DNA from: Arctopsyche grandis
Lineage: Eukaryota; Arthropoda; Insecta; Trichoptera; Hydropsychidae
NCBI RefSeq assembly: GCF_051622035.1
Contig: NC_135356.1
Coordinates: forward strand, 806,001-870,000
Direction of reading: 5' to 3'
Length of the DNA stretch: 64,000 nucleotides
Positions 33,331-43,441 of the stretch are shown here, in pieces (position 1 is the first letter of the stretch; every line of letters starts with the position of its first letter). The translations under genes were made by a program, and so were the position numbers. The notes under the pieces are model-generated. The model ran no database searches and had not been told where the DNA came from. It saw nothing but the letters and a program-made list of their open reading frames with translations.

Positions 33331-34717
33331 CAGTGGCGGCTCGTGGATAAGATATCTGGGAGTGCTGCGGTTGATTAAAAATAAAATAAATGTTTATTTG
33401 GATTATATTTTACTATTAACATCAAAATTATCAAAATTAAACATTATGTATTTTATTACATTAAAAAATTGATTCTTCTGTCTTTTTTCCTTTCCCTTGA
33501 AAAAAGGTCTATCACCTATTCGTTAAATTTTTCACTGTTCATAATCACTTTTTTTCAATTGACAGCATAGACAAAGCCGTGAATCTTTCCTGAACCATTG
33601 TGTTTCTTATATATGTATGTCTTTGATATATTTATTGATGAAAAACACCGTTCTGGCTCAGAGGCAGTTGAAGTTGTAAGCAGAATTTGAATAAGTTTTG
33701 TTATTTCCACACGAACTTTACATAAATTGATTCCAAAACTAAGTTTTAAAAATATTAATAAATCATTAATACTATGCATTTCTTTCCTTGAGTAAAACAC
33801 TTCACTAATTCAGTTTGAAGTTTTTCTTTATCTAGCATTGGATATGATTCAACGGTTAGTAGTAGATCTTCCATTGGCATTTTCTTTCAGTACTTTTCAT
33901 AATTTTCTTTATTAAATAATTTCACAGCTATTAATCGATTAGAAAAAGTACATTTCTCTTTGATGTCCTTAATAATAACATCGCACATATTTCTGGCTTC
34001 TTGAGACTGAGATGAAGACAATTCGCTATAATAATCTCGTATTTGTATAATGGCATTAGTAAAGCATTTTGAATAAAAGTTTTCTTTAATTATTACTAGA
34101 TTGCATTTGGTTGTAAATAATTTCTACATGCGGTATTAATTTGTGAAAAAGTTCTACTAACCAAAATAAAAAATTATGTATTCAGTAAATTGGTAGAATC
34201 TGTTATTGTTTTATCGGCATTTTCGGAAAATGATTTAAGGTCTTGAAAATATTGCCTCAACTTCTCTTGATTTTGATACACTTAATTAACAGTTAGAGCC
34301 ATAATTTTGTTTCGAAAATAGGTGCAAATATCGCTTTTATAAAAATTAGTTTGCCAAATAAATTAGAAGAAATAAAACTGTTACAGTGAGGCTTAGAAGG
34401 AAGAGTAGAAATGTAGAAAGTGTAAGAGGTGTAGAAGGAAAGACGAAAGCAGAAGGAATGAGGAAAAGTGAGAGGTGTCGGGCGCGCGTATCGACGCAAA
34501 ATACGTCTCGTACAGCCGGGAGTCGCAGTACGAGACCAAGCTTCTAGCGCGAGCTCCCTCCCCCGCGCCCCTCCTTCGCCCACTCGACATATTCCAACGA
34601 GAACCGTATAATATACATACATATGTACATTTATGTATGTATATAATAATATTAAATTTTTCTCAATTTCCTTGGGGGTGCTGCAGTACCGCAGTGCGTA
34701 TGGACGAGCCGCCACTG
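33331..34717 (-). mobile_element. Complete-ended hAT element (CAGTGGCGGCTCGT family)
   Basis: Starts CAGTGGCGGCTCGTGGATAA and ends ACGAGCCGCCACTG. Target duplication TAATTTTG (33323-33330) versus TAATTCTG (34718-34725), one mismatch. 1387 bp. Transposase remnant on the minus strand at 33800-33555 and scattered pieces to 34200. It splits the LINE codons for DNF and VYLGSLI. Confidence 0.93.
33555..33800 (-). pseudogene. hAT transposase dimerisation-domain fragment
   Basis: Reads VRVEITKLIQILLTTS, SEPERCFSSINISKTYIYKK and GSGKIHGFVYAVN, the C-terminal hAT signature (SC.AERCFS.L...KT.LR..MG..RL.GL). Only this domain is open. It is about 80 residues versus the usual 600 or more. Close copies are at 5556-5801. 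Confidence 0.8.
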
Positions 34718-35264
34718 TAATTCTGTCTATCTGGGGTCGCTCATATCCAACAACGGCGGCAGCGAATTGGAAATACGGCGCCGGATTATATTAGCAAAAT
34801 CGGCAATGTCACAACGAACGAAGATTTGGAAGAATAGAGCCATTACAACTGCTGTCAAAATCCGTCTCGTGAAGAGTCTCGTTTTTTCTGTCTGCCTTTA
34901 TGGAGTCGAGACGTGGACCGTGAAGACGGCGGATAGACGGAGAATAGATGCCTTCGAGATGTGGTCCTGGAGACGGCTATTGCGCATGCCCTGGACCGAT
35001 AAACGTACAAATGTGTCTATTCTTGAAGAATTAAAAATCAAGGAGAGATTGTCAACAATATGCCTGAAACTTATATTGTTGTTCTTCGGCCACATTGCAC
35101 GAAGAGGTGAGGAGAGCCTGGAGCGGTTGGTTGTGGTTAGTAGCGTCGAAGGCAGAAGAGCCAGAGGCAGATGCCCCACATCCCCCTGGACTGACCAAGT
35201 ATCTGCAGCGACGGGCGCTTCCACGGCAGCGATTCTTCGCCTGGCCGAATTTAGAACTGAATAG
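34718..35264 (+). pseudogene. LINE C-terminal fragment
   Basis: Open frame with RLVKSLVFSVCLYGVETWTV, DAFEMWSWRRLLRMPWTDKR, LSTICLKLILLFFGHIARRG and VEGRRARGRCPTSPWTDQ, the conserved post-RT segment of insect endonuclease/RT LINEs. It continues the reading of VYLGSLISNNGG from 34726. The C-terminal end is at 35264 and the LINE ends near 35318. Confidence 0.85.
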
Positions 35265-36011
35265 AGGCAGCTAGTTGACCGGACATTATAGTCACGATCC
35301 TCAGTGATGAGGGAACCGATTAATCCACACTATTAACGGGACACCAAATATATTTTAGAGCGGCACAACCAAACTCTTCATATTTAATTTTTGTTGCCAT
35401 CAATAATAGCAATATATGTATATCCGGCGTGGGTTAACTTTTTATATTCTCTATTAATTGTCTAAAAAGTGCTGATATCCTTCCAAATATTGAGCCTCTT
35501 TTAATACATTAAACAATGGCAGGTTTCTAAAAAACAAAAAATGTTTCTTTAACATTAATATTAGATTTTGTACCTGCCACAGATGGATTGAATAGTTTAC
35601 TCAATGTTTGGAGGAATAGATTTGTCTCATTTAGTCTTGAGAGCGAGTCTAGTTTTAAGACGCTTTTTTGAGCAGCCTTTTGGATACACAGCTCCAACTG
35701 TCTTCTTTTGTTTACAGTAGTAGACATAAGCAGTTGCTTGGTTTTGACAGGCAAAACACCGTCTATGGTAAACTCCAAGCTCTGTTTTATCCCCTCAATT
35801 TCTTCACATAATAAATGGGTAAAGGGATATCAAGACCCTTCTAAATTGTCTATTAATTTTATAAATCTTATGCAAATTTTACTTCTGTTTGTTATTTTCG
35901 CATCTATTCGCATATTTTACGAATTTAGCATCTTTTAGCATCTATTCCGAATTTTAACATCAACTAAGCATTAATAGCAAAATGCCCAAAATACGTGTCT
36001 CTAATCATCAT

Positions 36012-37087
36012 TTACAGCCATTCACTATCCACTGTTGTATGAAGGCCTCTCCAATGACATACATATGTACATATGTATGTTTATACTAGACTGGAACGCA
36101 AAATTTGGATTTCCACGTAATTGTATGTATTAGGGCTGGCATAATTGTCGAGACGTCGAACATTTGGGAATTGAAAAACTTAAAATATGCAATTCTAATC
36201 ACAAATTATTAACTCGCGAGTTAACCTATGTGGATTATATGTGTAAATCTAAAGGAACTACTTTATTTTCATTTTGGTATAAACTAAAAAAAATATAAGA
36301 CGTATAAAAAACAAAAACCGGCTATAAGAACATTTTTGAATGTTGAGAGCTAATGTAGGGAAACTCACACAACACAAAATTTCTACTTCCAGTTATTGGA
36401 TTTTGTTCGAAAAATTTTTAATTACTTTATAATAAAAATTAAACATAAACCTTGATGTTTTAAATGTAAATGTAGCGGAAAATAAATAATAAGAAAAACT
36501 TCATAGCACTAATATTATAAGCATAAAATATCAAGAAGAAAATGAAATATTGTTTAAATATATACTACTTCCAACCAACCAATATTTTTGACATTAACAC
36601 AATAAATGGAAAAAATTTCCCTTCCGGTTAATTAAATTTTTTATTTTTTTATTTACATGATGTTAATACAATGATTATACTGAAATTTTTTCGTGAAGAC
36701 CACACATATTTAAAGGTCGAAAAAATCGTAAAAAGTACTACTTGCGTGAATTTTCGCATGATCACAAAACTTTATCTATTGTTACTACGTACATGGATAA
36801 GGTAAAAAGTTAATTAAAAACCGATGTAAACTCGCTGGGATACATTTTCCACAATAAAATTTATATATTTTTTTATCAAAAAATTCATTTTTAGTTTATT
36901 TATTTATTTTTTATCGATTAATCATGCACACTCGCCTAATAGATAGCTCCAAAACGACGATTGCACTAAACAGATTAAGTACAGAAAAAAATAGAAGAAA
37001 AAATACATGAATTAAAAAAAATACATTAACAATCCTAACAATAAACATGAATATTATAGACAGTGAATTTTTTTAAAAACAGCCAAG
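36012..37087. repeat. AT-rich flank with degenerate inverse copies of the CCGGAAGT repeat
   Basis: ctacttccagttattggatt (36375), ctacttccaaccaacc (36568) and cccttccggttaatt (36619) look like reverse-strand, decayed versions of the repeat at 40404-41144, on the other side of the LINE. Otherwise no gene. Confidence 0.45.
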
Positions 37088-40000
37088 TTAAGAGGGCTGG
37101 ACACCAGGGCTTTGTCCATACAAACGTATTAGACTTCTCCCTTCCTCAATTATGGCTATATATATCCACATTTGGGTTGCATCTATCGTTTTATTTTTTT
37201 GATTAGTTATTTTTTATAGGAGCTAGGAGCCACCAAACATCAATAGAATCGCCTCTTTTTTACACCCACGAAAAGAGTCCAGCGTGCTTATTTATCAGAG
37301 AAGAGTCTATGGCGGTAAGAACTCACTCCTTGAATGGAAATCTCTCTCAAGTACCGCCTTTTTCTCAACACATCTTGGATAAATGCGAGAAAAATAATAT
37401 CCAAACCTCCAACAAGGTAAGAGTGACGATGGATGATAGCTTAGCTAATAGAAATCTGTATGTAGCTAGATACAATGTAAGAACGTTATCGAGTGAAGGA
37501 AGTGTGCTTGCATTAGAGAATGAATTAGAAAGTATCAAATGGGATTTAGTAGGACTTAGCGAAGTAAGACGAAAACAGGAAAACCAAATAATCTTAAAAA
37601 GTGGTAACTGTCTCTACTGGAGAGGGCTACCAAATGGTAGAATAGGAGGAGTAGGGTTTCTTATCAATAAGAGAATAGAAAGAAATATTATAGAAATAAA
37701 CGACATATCGGAACGAATATGCTATGTAGTATTAAGAATCTCGAGCAGGTACACTTGTCAAATCTTCCAAGTGTACGCCCCCACATCTAGCCACCCAGAC
37801 GAGGAAATAGAAGACTTCTACGATAAACTACAGGGCGCATACGATAATAGCCGCCACCACTTTAAAATAATCATGGGCGACTTTAACGCAAAAATAGGAC
37901 AAAAGGCAAACACAGAAAGAGCAGTAGGCAATTTTGGTACCGGCCAAAGAAACGACAGAGGCGATCGCCTCATAGAATTCGCAGAACACAACAGGCTCTT
38001 TATCACTAATTCATTTTTCAGGAAAAACACCAACAATAAGTGGACTTGGGAGAGTCCTAAAGGAGACAGAAACGAAATCGATTTCATCCTAACAAATGCC
38101 CTGCACTCCGTTAAAGACGTTAGTGTTTTAAGTAAAGTAGATATAGGTAGCGATCACAGATTAGTCCGTGCCAGGATGGCCATTAATATAAATTGCGAAC
38201 GTAGGAAATTAATAAAAGGATGCAGTAACTCTCCAGATTTCGCTCAACTAAGGTCTAGGAAAAAGGAATTCGAACTCGAACTTGGAAATCGATACGGGAA
38301 ATTAAACCCAGAAGCAGACATCGAGGAATTGAACACTGTAATTAGTTCGGTTCTAGCCTCAACAGGTAAGAAATTAGTTGGACTCAGGAAACAGATTAAG
38401 CTAAGTAAAATTTCAGAGGAAACCAAAAATCTAATTAAGCATAAAAGGAAGTTAGATAGATAGGGATAATAATAAGCAAGAATACAATCTAGTAAATAAG
38501 GAAATTAAGAAGAGAATAGTCAGGGATGTCAGGGATTTTAACAGCAAGCTAATAGAAAATACCATTAAGAATAACCGTAGCCTGAAAAAGTGCAAACAAG
38601 ATCTTTTCTTAGGCAAAAACCAAATGATCGCAATCAGATCAGAGAGCGGAGTAATAATTAGGAATAGAGAAGAGATCATAGACAGAGTTTATACGTTCTA
38701 TGCAAAACTTTACGAGAACAACAACGGTCAATTTCCCGCTCCGGAATCGACACACGGCCAAAGGGTTCCTGCAGTATTGCCTAGCGAAGTAGAGGCCGCG
38801 CTAAAAACTGCAAAAAACGGTAAAACCCCAGGGGAAGATAATATTCCCATTGACTTACTAAAATGTGGCGGCCCCCCCCCTAATTAATATCTTAGCTAGG
38901 CTTTTCAGCAAATGCATCCAGAACCAAGCTATACCAGAAGGATGGAATAACGCAACTATCATTTTAATACACAAAAAAGGCGACAAAAGCGATATCAAGA
39001 ACTACCGACCCATTAGTTTACTTTCAGCGGTCTACAAGCTCTTCACGAAGGTTATTACAGAAAGGCTGAAGAATATCCTCGACGAGAACCAACCTATAGA
39101 GCAGGCAGGGTTTAGGGCAAATTTCAGCACAATGGACCACCTCCAAGTAGTTGGCGAACTAATCGAGCGCGCCAACGAATATCAACGGCCATTGTGCCTA
39201 GGTTTCGTCGATTATGAGAAAGCCTTCGATACAGTTAGTCATAATGCAGTACTTAACGCTCTACAAACACAGGGAGTGCCGGAACCCTATGTGGGACTGT
39301 TAGCCGCAATATATAAGAATGCCACAGCTTCGGTTAAAATTTTTTCAGGTACAGATAGATTTAGCATAGGAAAAGGAGTAAGACAAGGAGATACAATCTC
39401 ACCCAAGCTATTCAATGCGGTGCTTGAGGGAGTTTTCAGGAACTTGGATTGGGATACAGCCGGAGTAAGCATCAATGGTCGCTTTTTGAGTCACCTTCGG
39501 TTCGCAGACGATATAGTTTTAGTAGCTCGTGATTCAGCTGACCTACTTATCAGACTAACACAGCTGGACAGGGAAAGTAGAAAAGTAGGATTAAAAATTA
39601 ACGTAGATAAGACTAAACTAATGTTCAATAGTTATTGCATGCCTGATAGCATCCCCTTAGATGATAAACCAGTAGAAGTAGTAAATAATTATTTATATTT
39701 AGGTCAAATAATTGACATGTCTGGTAGTAAAAATGAAGAGATAAAGACACGTATGAAATTAGGATGGAGTGCATTTGGACGGATGAATGCTGTTTTTAAA
39801 TCAAAAATGCCACTCTGCCTGAAGAAAAGGATCTTTGATCAATGCGTTTTGCCAGTGATGACGTATGGATGTGAAACTTGGACACTGAACGCCAAGATGC
39901 TAAATAAAATCCAATGCACTCAAAGAAGTATGGAACGCTGTATGCTTGGCATAACGAGGAAAGACAGAAAGCGGAACACGTGGGTGAGAAATATGACAAG

Positions 40001-40270
40001 GGTAGTGGACATAGTGGATAGAGTGAAGAGATTGAAATGGTAATGGGCGGGTCACGTAGCTAGGAGGATGGACGAAAGGTGGACAAAAGAAGTGCTTGAA
40101 TGGTACCCGAGAGAAGGCAAAAGAGTAAAAGGAAGACCGCAAGGAAGATGGGTGAACGAAATTAGGAAAATGTGCGGAATGAGATGGATGAGTGTTGCGC
40201 AAAACAGAGACGAGTGGAAGCGTGTTGGAGAGGCCTTCATCCAGCAGTGGATGGCGAATGGCTGTAAATG
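37088..40270 (+). mobile_element. RTE/BovB-like LINE, nearly intact
   Basis: Starts with the ~190-bp 5' module at 37088, one long coding region from 37309, and ends atgatgat followed by a long (AT)n tract, as RTE elements often do. Endonuclease and reverse transcriptase are both recognisable and largely open. It has only a few lesions. Confidence 0.92.
37309..38463 (+). CDS. LINE APE-type endonuclease domain
   Basis: Residues ~45-300 form an apurinic-like endonuclease: ARYNVRTLSSEGS, WDLVGLSEVRR, YAPTSS, IIMGDFNAKIG, TWESPKGDRNEIDFILTN and GSDHRLVRA. These include the catalytic Glu, Asp/Asn and the SDH motif. It nicks target DNA to prime reverse transcription. The start ATG at 37309 follows the 5' module directly. 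The frame ends at a TAG created by a 4-bp tandem duplication (gatagatag) at about 38455-38463; without it the frame runs on into the RT region. Confidence 0.9.
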   Translation: MAVRTHSLNGNLSQVPPFSQHILDKCEKNNIQTSNKVRVTMDDSLANRNLYVARYNVRTLSSEGSVLALENELESIKWDLVGLSEVRRKQENQIILKSGNCLYWRGLPNGRIGGVGFLINKRIERNIIEINDISERICYVVLRISSRYTCQIFQVYAPTSSHPDEEIEDFYDKLQGAYDNSRHHFKIIMGDFNAKIGQKANTERAVGNFGTGQRNDRGDRLIEFAEHNRLFITNSFFRKNTNNKWTWESPKGDRNEIDFILTNALHSVKDVSVLSKVDIGSDHRLVRARMAININCERRKLIKGCSNSPDFAQLRSRKKEFELELGNRYGKLNPEADIEELNTVISSVLASTGKKLVGLRKQIKLSKISEETKNLIKHKRKLDR

Positions 40271-40271
40271 A
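38624..40271 (+). pseudogene. LINE reverse transcriptase region with two further lesions
   Basis: 38624-38887 carries KTAKNGKTPGEDNIPIDLL, the RT entry. A nine-C run at 38872-38880 (eight would keep frame) shifts into 38865-40043, which has LIHKKGDKSDIKNYRPISLL, EQAGFRANFSTMDHL, GFVDYEKAFDTVSHNA, KGVRQGDTISPKLFNAVLEG, LRFADDIVLVA (catalytic FADD) and VLPVMTYGCETWTL. A TAA at 40041 ([14 protein letters not shown]) interrupts before the C-terminus, which remains open to 40271 ([14 protein letters not shown]). The three lesions of the coding region are all single events, so the copy is young. Confidence 0.9.
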
Positions 40272-40274
40272 TGA

Positions 40275-40397
<123 letters not shown>

Positions 40398-40403
40398 GGT
40401 CAA

Positions 40404-41144
40404 CCGGAAGTGGCAGTTTACTCTTGTTCGATTTTTATTCCACTATTTATTTCGGCCCCTTAAACATGTGTGTTCTTCACGAAAAAATTTAAGTATAATT
40501 CTTCTATCAATGTGATGAAAATAAAAAAAATCATTAAATTTTATAAACCGGAAGTGGGATTTTTTCCTCTTAGAAACGTCAAAAATGTTGTGCACACTAC
40601 TCTGTCCACACACTTGAACGTATCAAGCTGAAAATTTATATTTGTACTCTTTATATACTAACTTAGAGCTGCTAACGCTTTGGTCAGAATTTGTAAGCCG
40701 GAAGTAGTATTTTTTTTTAAAATAATATTTCATTAATTTTTCATTATTTTGTTTTGACCTTTTAAATTATTTTAAGCTTCTTGATATAAATAAAGATAGT
40801 GATTGTAAGTAAAAACCAAAAATAAAATCACCAAATTTAATAAGCCGGAAGTGGGATTTTCTCCTCTTAGAAAGGTCAAAAATGTTGTGCCCACTACTCT
40901 GTCCACACCCCTGATTGTATCAAGCTGAAAATTTATATTTGTACTCTTTATGTACTAACTTAGAGCTGATAAGGTTTTAGTCAGAATCCGTCAACCGGAA
41001 GTAGTATTTTTTTTTAAAACAATATTTAATTATTTTATTTTGACCTTTTAAATTATTTTCATTATCTTTATATTTAATGTGTATAATAATACTGATAGTG
41101 ATTTTAAGAAATAAAAAATTAAATAAAATCCAACAACCGGAAGT
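40404..41144 (+). repeat. Satellite-like block with CCGGAAGT every ~147 bp
   Basis: Perfect CCGGAAGT octamers at 40404, 40548, 40698, 40845, 40995 and 41137 (intervals 144, 150, 147, 150, 142). Alternate units are more alike (~295-bp dimer): gtgggattttntcctcttag at 40554/40851 and gtagtattttttttt at 40704/41001. Non-coding. Confidence 0.9.
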
Positions 41145-41552
41145 AGAACTTTTGTCTTGAGCAAGTTTCCATACATTTGCGCTCAATTTGTATCGAAAAT
41201 GCTGTCGTAGCTATTAGTATTTCATAATGTTGCCGGTATGTGCGAATGTGTCTGTACGTTTCAATATAGAATTTTGTTTTGTGAATTTCTTAAATTCCTT
41301 AAATACATAGAAAAAGTCATGGGTTGGTCACACCCGAATTTTTTTTAAATTTAATTCTCAAAGACAATTAAATATAGTATCCCTATTAATTGAATTCAGA
41401 TTCGTATAAATACGAGTAAATAGTAGTACGAGTTTTTGATGTAATTGATGTAAGAAAATACCGAATAGATCAACTTCATTCGGCTCCCCGTTAAGCATAC
41501 GATAAACATGCTGTAGATAGGAATATATTTTAGGGAATTGGTTTTGAAAGTA
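41145..41552. other. Unannotated AT-rich spacer
   Basis: No feature seen. Confidence 0.35.
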
Positions 41553-41957
41553 TTAACCCTTTGACTGCTACAACAACGATAAATCGTTGTTTTGAAATCG
41601 GCGAAGATTGCTACGACGATCGTTGTTGTCGTCATTAATTGTCGTATTTCAATACTTTCTTTGCCAGCGCATCAGTGGCACGAAACATTTTTTTTATATA
41701 CGTATTTATATTTATTTTTCAATCAAGCTTTATAAATATTTATCAATTTTTTAAAAGCTCTTCAATTTCGGGTTCATCATCAAAGTAAATTTCCGGTTCG
41801 TTGTCAAAGTCATATAAGGAGTTATTACTTGGGAATTGATTATTGTCGATAAATTCATTTTCAGAATCAGTAGAGCTGCAATAGAATCAGTAGTAATTAC
41901 AAATGTTAACATTTTTCGCTTGGACATTGAAAAGCCTCGTAGCAGCCAAAGGGTTAA
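41553..41957 (-). mobile_element. Short piggyBac-like MITE
   Basis: TTAA at 41553-41556 and 41954-41957; termini CCCTTTGACTGCTAC and GTAGCAGCCAAAGGG. The 397-bp interior matches pieces of the 776-1744 element in reverse (the acidic leader region), with internal deletion. Confidence 0.88.
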
Positions 41958-42174
41958 GTGAAAAGAGTGTAACGTGTCTAGAATACCTAACCAATGCATC
42001 CTGAAACCAACCTTACTCCATGTATGTACATATTATATGTATAATCTATATACAGTTTTTAAACTTCAAATTCGTCATTTTTTACAAATCGAACTCTCTT
42101 TTTCTCTATAATATTCTCTATAAAATTCTCTATGTATAATAAAATGAATATTAAAAAAATACATCCAATTGTTG

Positions 42175-42304
42175 AATTCGATTTGCAACATGACGAATTT
42201 GATTTGTAAAATGACGAATTTGATTTGTAAAATGACGAATTTGGTTTGTAAAATGACGAATTTGATTTGTAAAATGACGAATTCGATTTGTAAAACGACA
42301 AATT
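42175..42304. repeat. 21-bp minisatellite
   Basis: Six copies of gaatttgatttgtaaaatgac with single-base variants. On the minus strand it reads as repeats of SFYKSNS, which is a by-product of a 21-bp (7-codon) period rather than evidence for a gene. Confidence 0.9.
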
Positions 42305-43130
42305 TGTACCCCCAGTACGCCGTTTAGGACGTCCTGTTAATTTTGATAACGATTTCTCAAAAATCTTGTGGAGCCATAATTAACAGTGGATCAGATCGCA
42401 GAGCAGTCTTTCGTCATTTTTCATTGAAACATTTCCTGAAAATGCGCACGAACTTATGGACTGACCTGATATACATATATTTTATTTATTTATTTATAAT
42501 AATAATAACAATAAAATGACCATTGTGACCTGATAGGTTGCCCCGAAGCGTCATTCCAGTTTTACAAAACGAAAGAAAGAAAATAACAAAAAAAAATTTC
42601 AATCATTCATCTCATCCAAATAGTCTCGTGTTGAGTCTCAATAAACTAACCAGCTCATCAACATGACAATTGAACAGGTCCAAATGCCAATCAATCACAT
42701 TAAGGAACCAGATAGCCTTTACAAGAGGTTGCCAGATTTTAAACCCCGAAAAATTCAACAATATTAGACCACTTAGATTTCCCCCCCCCCCCCCGAGATT
42801 TTGGCTCGCTTGGGCTGCCATGTAGCTTCTACTTAATTTTTGATTTATATTACGTACTTAAGAAAATAAAATCAACAAATTTTAATAAGAACAAGACGGT
42901 CAAAAATTAACGGAGGAAAAAAAAATATAGACAGGAAAAAAAATATTTAACCATCCATTTGTATATTTTTCATTAGATTTGGCCTTCTGCAAGATTACTT
43001 AATTTTTACAAACCTCTTTTTAGTTTTTAAGTACATAATAATATGGAATTCACATGTCACAGTACATAATCATATGGCATATTTCAATCTTTGGCAATAA
43101 TTGAAATCATAATTTTCAATGCACTAGATT
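42305..43130. other. Unannotated region
   Basis: C run at 42781-42794. (ttta)n-like stretch at 42480-42515 could be an old LINE tail. No gene. Confidence 0.35.
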
Positions 43131-43325
43131 TTTTTTGATTTTTAAATGCTTTTTATTATTACGAAATTATGTTCACAATACATCTTATATCTATTTTAAT
43201 AGCTACTGGTCTACTGATCATTTTATATTTTACAATTTAATTTAATTTGGTTAGTAATCATAGTATTATATTATTCTAATGTTAATATACAGCATAATAG
43301 GAAAAAGGGCTCAAAAACCTATTCA
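43131..43325 (-). mobile_element. Jockey-like LINE 3' UTR fragment
   Basis: Minus-strand copy of the 3' end of the LINE at 57455-58181, from aataggtttttgagccc to aaagcatttaaaaatcaaaa, with its A-rich tail at 43131. No coding part. Confidence 0.8.
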
Positions 43326-43441
43326 CTAGAATACTTTCAACTAAATTTATAGAAAGTCTATTTTTTTCATCAATCCATTGAATCTCCATTAACGAGAATA
43401 TTCTTTCGACGTTACCATTATGCCCTGATAAGGAAAAAAAA

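Larger units (their letters stand above)
31765..35318 (+). mobile_element. LINE, broken, inside hAT
   Basis: Pieces in order: pre-RT and RT start at 31900-32340 (WKEYCSELYSG, IKKLKCKKSPGCDGIQAELL, ELGETAIKALCNMCNKIC). An inverted RT piece follows on the minus strand, 33120-32938 (GVWPKDWVNSIFIPLHKKGS, KKCENYRTLGLISHSSKVLL). The sense strand resumes at 33130 (NEQAGFVKGKGTKN). The YxDD core is deleted, and the C-terminal part is at 34718-35264. The family is the common insect endonuclease/RT LINE type. Confidence 0.85.
31099..36003 (-). mobile_element. hAT element bearing nested insertions
   Basis: 8-bp target duplication ATCATCAT at 31091-31098 and 36004-36011. Termini TAGAGCCACGTATTTTGGGC and its near inverse at 36003 (TAGAGACACGTATTTTGGGC). 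Transposase remains are on the minus strand. The interior is split by a LINE (about 31765-35318), which itself carries other elements. Confidence 0.9.

Noticed and set aside
42175..42304. CRISPR-like array
   Set aside because: Contiguous 21-bp repeats without spacers in a eukaryotic genome. The 51565-51900 repeats were rejected for the same reason.
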